Positions 27,805 to 36,756 of a DNA stretch of 64,000 nucleotides are shown piece after piece. Within the stretch, counting starts at the first letter, position 1. Every line of letters begins with the position of its first letter. Source of the stretch: Flavobacteriaceae bacterium PS02338 (GTDB lineage: Bacteria > Bacteroidota > Bacteroidia > Sphingobacteriales > Sphingobacteriaceae); NCBI GenBank assembly GCA_029959615.1, contig JASCOD010000003.1, positions 248,001 through 312,000 on the forward strand, read 5' to 3'. The notes beneath the pieces were generated by a model. The model ran no database searches. It saw only the letters and a list, made by a program, of their open reading frames with translations, and was not told where the DNA came from. The translations under genes and the position numbers were made by a program.

Positions 27805-30081
27805 ATGATCATATCAGAGGCAACAGATTCCCGTAATTTAAAATCTAATCAATTAACCACAGATTTTGCAGTGATAGGCGGTGGACTGGCAGGGGTTTGT
27901 ACTGCCATTACTGCTGCACGTAAAGGTGTAAAGGTAGTTTTAGTACAAGATAGACCCGTTTTAGGTGGTAACTCATCCAGCGAAGTTCGTTTATGGATTT
28001 TGGGGGCAACCTCGCACATGGGCAACAATAACCGTTGGAGTAGAGAAGGTGGCGTTATCGATGAAATTTTGGTAGAAAATACCTATAAAAACAAAGAAGG
28101 AAATGCCTTAATATTTGATACCATCCTATTGGATAAAATATTGGCCGAGCCTAATATCACGCTTTTGCTAAACACTGCAGTTCACGAAGTGCATAAAGCC
28201 GACCCAGAAAAAATTTCATTAGTAAAGGCTTTTTGTAGTCAAAATTCTACCGAATACCATATCCATGCTCCTTTGTTTTGTGATGCTTCTGGCGATGGAA
28301 TTGTTGGCTTTTTAGCAGGTGCTGCTTTTAGGATGGGGGCTGAGAGTACAGAAGAGTTTGGTGAAAAATTTGCACCATCCAAGGAGTATGGTGAATTACT
28401 TGGCCATAGTTTGTATTTCTACACTAAAGACACCGGCAAACCTGTAAAATTTACCGTACCTAATTTTGCTTTGCAAGACATCACTACAGAAATTCCACGC
28501 TTTAGAAACTTTAACACCAAAGAGTACGGTTGTAAACTATGGTGGTTGGAATATGGTGGAAGATTGGATACGGTGCATGATACCGAAAAAATTAAAATGG
28601 AGCTGTGGAAGGTAGTTTACGGTGCTTGGAATTACATTAAAAATTCGGGCAATTTTCCAGAAGCAGAAACCATGACTTTGGAATGGGTAGGTACCATTCC
28701 TGGTAAAAGAGAAAGTCGCCGTTTTGAGGGTGATTACATGTTACGCCAACAAGATATCATCGAACAAAATACTCATGATGATGCTGTTGCATTTGGTGGA
28801 TGGTCGATAGACCTTCACCCAGCAGATGGTGTATTCAGTGAAAAACCTGGTTGCAACCAATGGCACAGTAAAGGGATTTACCAAATTCCTTACCGTTGCT
28901 TATACAGCAAAAACATCAAAAACCTTTTCCTAACGGGACGCATTATCAGTGCTACACACGTAGCATTTGCCTCAACAAGGGTAATGGCAACTGCGGCGCA
29001 CGTGGGTCAAGCAGTGGGTATGGCTGCTTTTGTAGCCAAGGAGAATAGTGTAAATCCAGCGGAAATCATTCATCAAAACCTGATTGGTCAATTGCAGGAT
29101 GAATTACTGAGAAGTGGTCAACATATTCCTGGCTATGCGCTAAACGATGCAGCAGATTTGGTACAAACAGCCAAGTTATCCGCGTCAAGTGAATATGTGT
29201 TAGATGAGTTGCCTTCGGAATTACTGAAAAGTTTAGAAATTGCTACCGCACAAATGTTGCCGTTAAACGAAGGTAAAGTGCCTCAAGTGATTTTTCATGC
29301 AGAGGCTGATGAAGCGACGGAGCTAGAAGTTGAACTTCGAATCAGTGGAAAATCAGCAAATTATACGCCTGATGTGATCCTTGAAAAACAAACCTTGGCC
29401 ATACAGCCTGGTCGCAATTGTTTGCATGTCGATTTTTCTGCCGAACTTACGGAAACAGCGTATGCGTTTATCGTTTTCCATAAGAACCCTAAAGTAAAAC
29501 TACATCTTAGTCAACAACGAGTTACAGGGGTGATTTCTGTATTTAATTCGGTAAATAAAGCGGTATCTAATTTTGGTAAACAAACCCCAACAGAAGATAT
29601 TGGGGTGGATGAATTTGAATTTTGGTGCCCTCAACGTAGGCCAGAAGGACATAACATTGCTTTTAAATTGAATCCATCCTTAAACAAATTTGGAAAAGAT
29701 AACATTAAAAGTGGTGTTTACCGACCTATTAACGAACCAAATGCATGGGTGGCCGCAAAAGAAGACAAGGCACCTAGCCTTCAGATAGCATGGGACGACG
29801 CACAGACCATTCAAAAGATAGAACTGTTTTTTGATACCGATTATGACCATCCGATGGAGAGTGTTTTAATGGGACACCCAGAAGACGTGATGCCTTTCTG
29901 TGTACGTAATTATACCATTAAAGATGATTTGGGCAATGTTGTTTTTGAAAAGACAGCTAATTATCAAACCCTCAATACCATTGTGTTAGACAAGGCCATT
30001 AGCACGAAATATTTGACGATAACATTAGAACATCCATCAGAGCATGTACCTGCAGCTTTGTTTGGGGTAAGGTGTTATTAA
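27805..30081 (+). CDS. FAD-dependent oxidoreductase, PUL-associated, cytosolic
   Basis: A flavoprotein of the FAD_oxidored (GlcD/FixC-like Rossmann) type. FAVIGGGLAGVCTAITAARKG (about 21-41) is the FAD-binding beta-alpha-beta motif, followed by PVLGGNSSSEVRLWILG. FCDASGDGIVGFLAGA and NLFLTGRIISATHVAFASTRVM are further family motifs. After about residue 480 the chain becomes beta-rich and ends in an F5/8-type-C-like segment (IQKIELFFDTDYDHPM to YLTITLEHPSEHVPAAL). No signal peptide is present, so it should act in the cytoplasm. It has its own operator (E) and is followed by a strong terminator. It may oxidise a sugar or uronate released from the glycan; the substrate is unknown. Confidence 0.82.
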   Translation: MIISEATDSRNLKSNQLTTDFAVIGGGLAGVCTAITAARKGVKVVLVQDRPVLGGNSSSEVRLWILGATSHMGNNNRWSREGGVIDEILVENTYKNKEGNALIFDTILLDKILAEPNITLLLNTAVHEVHKADPEKISLVKAFCSQNSTEYHIHAPLFCDASGDGIVGFLAGAAFRMGAESTEEFGEKFAPSKEYGELLGHSLYFYTKDTGKPVKFTVPNFALQDITTEIPRFRNFNTKEYGCKLWWLEYGGRLDTVHDTEKIKMELWKVVYGAWNYIKNSGNFPEAETMTLEWVGTIPGKRESRRFEGDYMLRQQDIIEQNTHDDAVAFGGWSIDLHPADGVFSEKPGCNQWHSKGIYQIPYRCLYSKNIKNLFLTGRIISATHVAFASTRVMATAAHVGQAVGMAAFVAKENSVNPAEIIHQNLIGQLQDELLRSGQHIPGYALNDAADLVQTAKLSASSEYVLDELPSELLKSLEIATAQMLPLNEGKVPQVIFHAEADEATELEVELRISGKSANYTPDVILEKQTLAIQPGRNCLHVDFSAELTETAYAFIVFHKNPKVKLHLSQQRVTGVISVFNSVNKAVSNFGKQTPTEDIGVDEFEFWCPQRRPEGHNIAFKLNPSLNKFGKDNIKSGVYRPINEPNAWVAAKEDKAPSLQIAWDDAQTIQKIELFFDTDYDHPMESVLMGHPEDVMPFCVRNYTIKDDLGNVVFEKTANYQTLNTIVLDKAISTKYLTITLEHPSEHVPAALFGVRCY

Positions 30082-30138
30082 GAATAGAGTTTGTTGAAAC
30101 GACTAGGTAGAAGTAAGTGTCGTTGATCTATTTAAAAC

Positions 30139-30172
30139 AAAAAGCCATTCCAAATTCTTGGAATGGCTTTTT
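30139..30172. terminator. Terminator at the end of the PUL
   Basis: AAAAGCCATTCC pairs with GGAATGGCTTTT around a short loop and is followed by a T-rich run. It lies 57 bases after the oxidoreductase stop. Confidence 0.8.
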
Positions 30173-30253
30173 GTTGTTCTATAAAATGCAATTTATGAAG
30201 AAAACCGATAGGACAGACTTCTCCAAATATCGTTAAGTTTTGTATATTGTGAT

Positions 30254-31030
30254 GTGAAAATCATTAACAATCTTTTTATCTCGACATGTTTGATTTTAGT
30301 TACTATTAGTAGCTATGCCCAACAACAAAAAACGGATCTCAACATTGTTTTTATAGGTAATAGTATCACCTATGGTGGCGGTTTATCCGACCGTGCAAAA
30401 GATGCTCCTCCCAATGAAACTTGTGCTTGGTTAAGCAATCAAAAGGATATAGGAGAGGTTAATTTTTCAAACCAAGGCGTTAGCGGACATACCAGCGTTG
30501 ATGTTTTACCTAAAACAAATACAGATTTTCTTAGAATATTGTCGGCTGCAAGATCATTTACGAACACCAAAGCACTTTTGATCTTTTCTATAAAACTGGG
30601 AACCAATGATAGTGCGGTAAAAGGACCTAAAGGTGCACCGGTATCAAAGGAGGCGTATCATAATAACCTTAAGATCATTACTGATAGTTTATTGTCGGCA
30701 TTTCCAGAGTGCAAGATCATCTACCAACAACCTATATGGTATAGTCCGAATACTCACAACCGTTCTACTTATATGCAGGAGGGGCTAGATCGGTTACAAA
30801 GCTATTTCCCTGAACTGCGTAAATTGGTGAAAATGTATAAGAAATCTAATCCAGATAGGGTGTACATGGGCGATGTTAAAGCATTCAAATTTTTTAAAAA
30901 GCATCATCAACAATATTTAGCACCGGAAGAGGGAAAATATGGAGCTTTCTATCTGCATCCTAATAAGGAAGGTGCTTATATTTTAGGTGATTTTTGGGGC
31001 AAGGCAATTTATAAGTCCCTATTCCACTAA
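30254..31030 (+). CDS. SGNH/GDSL hydrolase
   Basis: A secreted SGNH-type hydrolase, probably an acyl esterase of the sialate/xylan O-acetylesterase-like group. It starts with GTG at 30254, followed by a signal peptide ending at SYAQ. IVFIGNSITYGGGL carries the nucleophile Ser37, SNQGVSGHTS the block II glycine, and KLGTNDS the block III Asn. FYLHPNKEGAYILG carries the His (His235). The residue three before this His is Phe, not the usual Asp, so the third member of the triad is missing at the standard place. It lies after the PUL terminator and has no CCAAACC site, so it may be regulated separately. Confidence 0.78.
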   Translation: MKIINNLFISTCLILVTISSYAQQQKTDLNIVFIGNSITYGGGLSDRAKDAPPNETCAWLSNQKDIGEVNFSNQGVSGHTSVDVLPKTNTDFLRILSAARSFTNTKALLIFSIKLGTNDSAVKGPKGAPVSKEAYHNNLKIITDSLLSAFPECKIIYQQPIWYSPNTHNRSTYMQEGLDRLQSYFPELRKLVKMYKKSNPDRVYMGDVKAFKFFKKHHQQYLAPEEGKYGAFYLHPNKEGAYILGDFWGKAIYKSLFH

Positions 31031-31053
31031 AATATTTCATCAAAATTAATAGC

Positions 31054-32385
31054 TTAAGTTTCCTTTTCTAATGGTTTACAAGTAATCTTTTTCATGATAT
31101 AGGATAGTAATATTGTTAGTGCCACATAACCTACGAAAATGATAAAGCCTGGTTGCAGGGAAGTGTAGTTGACTGTATCTGTAACTAGTGTCTCACTTTT
31201 AATGTTAAGCCCACCCAATTGACTTTGCAGGATACCATTCAATCCAATATAAGTCATCAATATACCCACTACCATTACGTCTGCCATATCCCATTTGGCC
31301 GATTCGAAGGCTAGATATCGAGTAACGCTATTTTCTGAGATTAATGGCTTGCAAAGTAGGTGAAGACCTCGGGCTGCCATTCTTAAAATAGGAAGTGCCA
31401 ATACAAAAACCATAATGAGAATCCCAACAGTAATAGAGTCTATTTTAGGTTGCTGTATCAAAACTTGAGCAACACCTAAAATACTTTTTGACTGAAAAAA
31501 GAGAACTTGATTGTGGAAAACGAGTTTTTCACCCAGAAGATGGAGTTCAAGTGTAGCTAGTCGAGCATCTACTTCAATAATGGATACCGTACTGCCAATA
31601 ATAAGTAAGGCCACAGCAAATAGTAGCGACATCACAAAAAGTGGGGTATGTAAATATTGTTTCTTGCGCAGAGGTAACCACAAAAAGATAGCTAGAAAAG
31701 CACTCCCTAGCATGGCATAGGCATAATTATAGGTGACTTTACGGATGTCGCCTAGTTTAGTTTCCAGATGATGATTGAGTGAAGAAACATTATTAACCTT
31801 GTATTTTTGAAAAAAGTGGCGATTTACTTTAGCCTGAGCTGTGGCTGTACTATCATAAATCTGTTCTGCCAATTCATTAAATTCTGTACTAGCAATGCCC
31901 TTAAGTTTTTTAATAGTTCTTGGCGCATTAATACGATCAACGATAGTTTTAGCAAAGGAAGGAACTTGTTCATGAAGTTCCTTAGGTTCTACAAGCTGTT
32001 TAAATGCAAATTTCTTGAGCTTGTTGCCTAAACCTTTCTGCGGCTTTTCAAACTGATCTACCACCTGATCTATCATTCCATGAAGCTGTTTCTCAATTTC
32101 TTCTCTTAGTTCTTTTTTCTGCTCTTTCGTAACCTTAAAGCTTTTAATCTTTTGGGTAACGATATGAGATAATTTTTCGCGCCACAAATCTAACGAGAAT
32201 ACGCCAAAGGTAATGCTATTCGCTGTTGAGTAATCTTCCTTAAGCTGTTCTTGTTGAGCTGATAAGCTATATAACTGGTATCCAAAATAGCTCTCTGCTG
32301 ATAGCAATAGGGTTAAACCTAGTATCAATAGGAGCTGACTAATTAATGGCTTCTTGGCTTTTATAGATGGAACTTTGGTTTTCAA
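31054..32385 (-). CDS. PqiA-like integral membrane protein, copy 1
   Basis: An inner-membrane protein with one N-terminal helix (QLLLILGLTLLLSAESYFGY), a soluble helical section of about 190 residues rich in Lys and Glu, and four C-terminal helices. The last part (VTRYLAFESAKWDMADVMVVGILMTYIGLNGIL) resembles the PqiA family signature, in which a Trp-Met-Asp motif precedes a helix. PqiA proteins work with MCE lipid-transport proteins in Proteobacteria; no MCE gene is in this window. It is a clear paralogue of the gene just upstream (32444). Translation appears to start at TTG, since no ATG is in frame before the first helix. Function here is unknown. Confidence 0.65.
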   Translation of the reverse strand: MKTKVPSIKAKKPLISQLLLILGLTLLLSAESYFGYQLYSLSAQQEQLKEDYSTANSITFGVFSLDLWREKLSHIVTQKIKSFKVTKEQKKELREEIEKQLHGMIDQVVDQFEKPQKGLGNKLKKFAFKQLVEPKELHEQVPSFAKTIVDRINAPRTIKKLKGIASTEFNELAEQIYDSTATAQAKVNRHFFQKYKVNNVSSLNHHLETKLGDIRKVTYNYAYAMLGSAFLAIFLWLPLRKKQYLHTPLFVMSLLFAVALLIIGSTVSIIEVDARLATLELHLLGEKLVFHNQVLFFQSKSILGVAQVLIQQPKIDSITVGILIMVFVLALPILRMAARGLHLLCKPLISENSVTRYLAFESAKWDMADVMVVGILMTYIGLNGILQSQLGGLNIKSETLVTDTVNYTSLQPGFIIFVGYVALTILLSYIMKKITCKPLEKET

Positions 32386-32443
32386 GATTTTATGAGATTA
32401 GTAGATTAATCGTTCTTTATTTTTTGCTTCATTATATTTCTTA

Positions 32444-33769
32444 TTAGTTGCAGTCATGCGGACTGATGGATTTTAGGATTGTAGATAATATCAATCCGAA
32501 AAGTACAAATGCGATAAAGATGAGGTATCCAGGTTGTAAAGCGGTATTATGCGTAGAAATTAAAGTAAGTGAGCTAGCTGGAATATCTAGGTTGGCAAGT
32601 TGGTTCTCTAGCAATCCATTTAATCCAATATATGCCATTAAAATAGCGATAACAATCACATCGGCCATGCTCCATTTACCAGATTGAAAAGCAAAATATT
32701 TGATAAACTTGTTTTCTGCCAATTTTTTGCTGCCTAATAAATGAATGCCGGTAGAGCTGAGTTTCATCACCGGAAATAATATGCTAAAAACAAGTATCAA
32801 TATGCCTACCAATATGGAATCAATAGCAGAACCTTTAATTAAGATCATAACAACGTCGAGGATACTCTTCGATTGAAAGAATAATACTTGATCCTTAAAA
32901 ACAATATGTTGCCCCAACAGTGTAAAATCTATGGCTCCGATGCGGGCATCAACTTCAATCATAGAAGCTGTAAGACCTACTGCAAGAAGTATAAATGCCA
33001 TAACTAAGGATAGAATAAATAGCGTTGCGTAAAGTTCTTTACGTTTACGAAGTGCAAACCAAGTGGCCAGAAAAATGGCAATTCCGCCCAACATGGCCAT
33101 GCAATAATTGTAGGTGGCTTTATTGATTTGACGCAGCTCTGCCTTGATTTTATTGTTAAAGGTCGCTGGAGTGTCAGCGCCGTAGTATTTATAGGTTTTT
33201 AATATCTTTTGAGCATTTGAAGTTAATGTACTATCTATGGTTTCTATTTCATCAATCTGATCTAATTTTTCGATAGCAATAGCTTCCAGCTGCTTTTTAG
33301 CTTTAGGATTATCTATTTTTCCGATGATGGTGTGGGCAATGCCGGGTACCTTTTTCTTAAGTGTGTCAACATCAATGAAATTCTTAACGGCAAACTTGGC
33401 TATTTTACCGCGAAGTGATTTTTTCTTGCCCCCTGTAACTAAGTTCTCCGCTTTGTCAATCAAGGCTATAATCACCACTTCGATTTCTTTTTGAAGCTCT
33501 TTTTTCTGTTTAGGGCTTAATTTGAGATTACGGGTTTGACGTTGTACGATGCTTTGGATTTTATCTTGCCACTGGGAAATGGAGAACAAGCCCAAAGAGA
33601 TATTGTTCATCTCGGCATAATCTGCTTTAAGTTGCTGCTGTCTTTGCGAAAGTTGATGAAGGCGATAGCCAGAATAGCCTTGGGCTACGATTACAGAAGA
33701 TAAGACCAAAATCAGTAAGATTTTGGAAAAATTGATTTTGCGTTTACTTATTGGTTCGTTGTTAGCCAA
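32444..33769 (-). CDS. PqiA-like integral membrane protein, copy 2
   Basis: It has the same architecture as its neighbour: an N-terminal helix (ILLILVLSSVIVAQGYSGY), a charged soluble domain and four helices. The conserved blocks are DARIGAIDFTLLGQHIVFKDQ, VLFFQSKSILDVVMILI and YFAFQSGKWSMADVIVIAIL. The two proteins align along their full length, so they arose by tandem duplication. The shared block VLFFQSKSIL is a short strictly conserved segment. TTG at 33767-33769 is the apparent start. The two genes are 58 bases apart and likely co-transcribed. A heterodimer is one possibility (inference). Confidence 0.65.
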   Translation of the reverse strand: MANNEPISKRKINFSKILLILVLSSVIVAQGYSGYRLHQLSQRQQQLKADYAEMNNISLGLFSISQWQDKIQSIVQRQTRNLKLSPKQKKELQKEIEVVIIALIDKAENLVTGGKKKSLRGKIAKFAVKNFIDVDTLKKKVPGIAHTIIGKIDNPKAKKQLEAIAIEKLDQIDEIETIDSTLTSNAQKILKTYKYYGADTPATFNNKIKAELRQINKATYNYCMAMLGGIAIFLATWFALRKRKELYATLFILSLVMAFILLAVGLTASMIEVDARIGAIDFTLLGQHIVFKDQVLFFQSKSILDVVMILIKGSAIDSILVGILILVFSILFPVMKLSSTGIHLLGSKKLAENKFIKYFAFQSGKWSMADVIVIAILMAYIGLNGLLENQLANLDIPASSLTLISTHNTALQPGYLIFIAFVLFGLILSTILKSISPHDCN

Positions 33770-33908
33770 GGCGTTCTCGTTAATGGTCTGGCTGATAACA
33801 TTGGAGAAGCAAGGATTGTTTGTTTTTAAGTGTTACATATTTGATGGGATCTGTTAACTTTAGTTCGAGTTAAGTAATTTTACGTCAGTCAAGCCTAGTA
33901 CTACAGAT

Positions 33909-34778
33909 TTATTCTGCTAAATATTTTCGCTTATATTCTAGAGGCGTAATACCAGTAACCTTTTTAAAGTGTTTGTAGAAATTAGAAACATTGTTGAAAC
34001 CACATTGGTAACATATCGTATTGGTGGGATATTTGTCTTCTATTAAAAGTCTACAAGCATGACTAACCCTAATTTCTATCAAGAAATCATAATAGGTTTT
34101 TTTTGTTTTTTGCTTAAAATACCTGCAAAATGAAGTTACGCTCAAATTACTTACTGAAGCCACCTCCTGTACACTTATCTCACGTTTAAAATTGGTTAGC
34201 GTATAATTGTAAACCTTATTCAGCCTAATCATATCAGATTCGTCAGATTGATATTGAACATTTCCCGGATTCAATATCGTATAATCATCTGCTTCTGCCA
34301 GCTCTTTCAAGATAGACAGCATCACAATTAAGCGATCTAAATTTTCACAGTCTTTCGCTTGCAGCATTAGTTTAGCCAATCTCTCTCGATGTTCCCCTTT
34401 AATCTGCATTCCTTTTTTTGCTTTTTCAAACAACTTCGGAATTAAATAAGCCTCTGGTAGCTTTAAGATATCTTTTCCTAAACTATCTGGAAGAAAATGA
34501 ATCACTATCGCTTCCACCTCATGACTAGGGTTATTCTGGAAATATTCATCGCTACAGCGCCAAGTATGTGGTAAATTTTCGCCTAAAAGAATGATTTCTT
34601 CTGATGCGAAACTGCTGATGTTATTTCCTATAAAGCGTACACCTTCGCCTCTTATCACATAATGCAATTCTAATTCAGGATGATAATGCCAAATATTGCC
34701 AAAGTTCTCCTGAATATCATGCCTTATACTAAAGGAATTTTGGATGCTCACAGGCACCTTATGGAAATGCGGCTTCAT
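33909..34778 (-). CDS. AraC-family transcriptional regulator
   Basis: A cupin-type sensor domain (about 1-120, IWHYHPELELHYVIRGEGVRFIGN, LLGENLPHTWRC) is joined to a C-terminal AraC double helix-turn-helix (about 190-287, REISVQEVASVSNLSVTSFCRYFK to GFNNVSNFYKHFKKVTGITP). Such proteins bind a sugar or related ligand and activate nearby operons. It is divergent from the isomerase/ribulokinase genes across a 355-base spacer and may control them, although the LacI regulator on their other side is an alternative. No clear operator was found in the spacer. Confidence 0.9.
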   Translation of the reverse strand: MKPHFHKVPVSIQNSFSIRHDIQENFGNIWHYHPELELHYVIRGEGVRFIGNNISSFASEEIILLGENLPHTWRCSDEYFQNNPSHEVEAIVIHFLPDSLGKDILKLPEAYLIPKLFEKAKKGMQIKGEHRERLAKLMLQAKDCENLDRLIVMLSILKELAEADDYTILNPGNVQYQSDESDMIRLNKVYNYTLTNFKREISVQEVASVSNLSVTSFCRYFKQKTKKTYYDFLIEIRVSHACRLLIEDKYPTNTICYQCGFNNVSNFYKHFKKVTGITPLEYKRKYLAE

Positions 34779-35133
34779 GGTTCGATACGGTATTTGGTTA
34801 AATAAATTCCTTAATTATAGCTAATTATTTTCGAATAATGCCAATTATGATAGTTATTACGATAATATTTCATAATAAATGGCTAATAAGATGCAACAAA
34901 CTTCTAGTGGCAAAGGGCATATTTGTAAAGTAAACATGTGTTACAGCCGAATATAAATGTGCAAGGGTTTGCTCTTCATACGAGCTTTATTAGCGATGTA
35001 TTTCTTAGCTATTTCCACATTTTATAGGCTTATAAGCAACGAACAAATAAATGTCAGATGAAACCATCATTGATTTTTAAGCATACAATGCAATCAGGAT
35101 AGTTTCATCAATCTAAAAACAAATTATACTCTG

Positions 35134-36756
35134 ATGAAAAAAGAAATCTTTCTTGTAGCCAGTGGCGATTTAAGAATTGCGGCAAATCAAAATTGCTGGG
35201 AAACCCAAGACCAAATGGAAAAGGCATTAGCCGACGCTTTCGCGAAATCTGGATACAGCATAAAAAGAGCTCATGCTTATGATACGGAAAAAAAGCACGG
35301 CTTTATTGATTCGCAACGTATGGGGATTGAAGTATTTAAAAATATAGATAAAGACGCCCCCTTGATAGTTGCCGAGAGTGTTTGGCAATATAGTCATCAT
35401 GTTTTGGCGGGTTTAACTACCCATAGAGGGCCAATTTTAACTGTAGCTAATTTTAGCGGCCAGTGGCCAGGTTTGGTAGGGATGTTGAATTTAAATGGTT
35501 CATTAACTAAAGCTAATGTAAAATATAGTAGTCTTTGGAGCGTAGATTTTAATGATGAGTTTTTCTTAAACGGTATCAAGAGTTGGTTGGAAACAGGAGA
35601 GGTTAAACATACTGAAACGCATGTGAAATCATTCGCATCGGTTAAAATACCTCAAGCAGATGAAAAGATAGGTCGCGAATTTGCTGCGAAGCTAAAAGAA
35701 GATAAGGCAATTATGGGGGTTTTTGATGAAGGATGTATGGGAATGTTCAATGCCATTGTACCAGACGATTTGTTACATGCTACAGGTATCTTTAAAGAAA
35801 GATTGAGCCAGTCGACACTTTATGCAAAAATGCTAACGGTAAGCGACACGGATGCAGAGAAGGTATTGAGCTGGTTATTAAATAAAGGGATGAAATTTGA
35901 CTGGGGCACTGATGACGCTACCGAGTTAACCAAAAATCAAACTCTAATCCAATGTAAAATGTACATCTCAGCCTTGCGTTTAGCAGACGAGTTTGGTTGC
36001 GATACTATTGGTATTCAATATCAACAAGGCTTAAAAGACCTAGTACCTGCAAGTGATTTAGTAGAAGGTTTGTTAAACAATCAAGACCGTCCGCCAGTAT
36101 TTGACGAAAAAGGTAAGGAACTATATGCTGGCGAAGCATTACCACATTTTAACGAAGTGGATGAATGCGCTGGTATTGACGGTTTATTGACGTATAGACT
36201 ATGGAGGCAGTTAGGAATGCAGGCAGAAAATACCTTACACGATCTACGTTGGGGAGAAAACTTCAAAAGCGATAAAGTAGATGATTTTGTTTGGGTGTTT
36301 GAAATCTCGGGAGCTGCACCACCAGCGCACCACGTAGGCGGTTATGAAGGCTCAGATAGTATTCGTCAGCCAGCTATGTTCTTCAAGTTTGGTGGTGGTT
36401 CATTAAGAGGTGTAGCAAGACCCGGTCATATTGTTTGGAGTCGAGTTTATGTAATCAATAACGAATTACATTGCGATTTAGGAGTAGGTAAAGCGGTAGA
36501 ATTGCCAAAAGAAGAAACGGAAAGAAGATGGAACGAAACCAATTACCAATGGCCAATGATGCATGCAACTTTAGATGGTGTAACTAGAGATCAAATGATG
36601 GCTCGCCACAAGGCAAATCATATCCAAGTAGTTTACACTAATGATGAGGCTTCTGCTCATAAAGCTTGCAGAATTAAAGCGGCAGCATTAGAAGAACTAG
36701 GTATTCAAACACATTTCTGCGGTACAGTAGACGTAGATGGTTCAAAATTTAACTAA
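35134..36756 (+). CDS. L-fucose isomerase-family sugar isomerase
   Basis: A cytosolic aldose-ketose isomerase of the FucI fold, not the AraA family. GVFDEGCMGMFNAIVPDDLL (197-214) is a family landmark. By comparison with what I know of FucI, the metal ligands would be Glu344 (NEVDECAGIDG), Asp370 (LHDLRWG) and His496 (KANHIQVVY). The length of 540 residues is about 50 shorter than Escherichia coli FucI. The stop overlaps the start of a ribulokinase gene (TAATG). This implies that the product is a ribulose, so the enzyme may act on arabinose rather than fucose (inference). The spacer upstream (34779-35133) holds no other convincing gene. Confidence 0.82.
   Translation: MKKEIFLVASGDLRIAANQNCWETQDQMEKALADAFAKSGYSIKRAHAYDTEKKHGFIDSQRMGIEVFKNIDKDAPLIVAESVWQYSHHVLAGLTTHRGPILTVANFSGQWPGLVGMLNLNGSLTKANVKYSSLWSVDFNDEFFLNGIKSWLETGEVKHTETHVKSFASVKIPQADEKIGREFAAKLKEDKAIMGVFDEGCMGMFNAIVPDDLLHATGIFKERLSQSTLYAKMLTVSDTDAEKVLSWLLNKGMKFDWGTDDATELTKNQTLIQCKMYISALRLADEFGCDTIGIQYQQGLKDLVPASDLVEGLLNNQDRPPVFDEKGKELYAGEALPHFNEVDECAGIDGLLTYRLWRQLGMQAENTLHDLRWGENFKSDKVDDFVWVFEISGAAPPAHHVGGYEGSDSIRQPAMFFKFGGGSLRGVARPGHIVWSRVYVINNELHCDLGVGKAVELPKEETERRWNETNYQWPMMHATLDGVTRDQMMARHKANHIQVVYTNDEASAHKACRIKAAALEELGIQTHFCGTVDVDGSKFN

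Noticed and set aside
34957..35061. A 34-codon open frame before the isomerase gene
   Set aside because: It is short, has no recognisable motif and starts in a promoter-like spacer; most likely chance.
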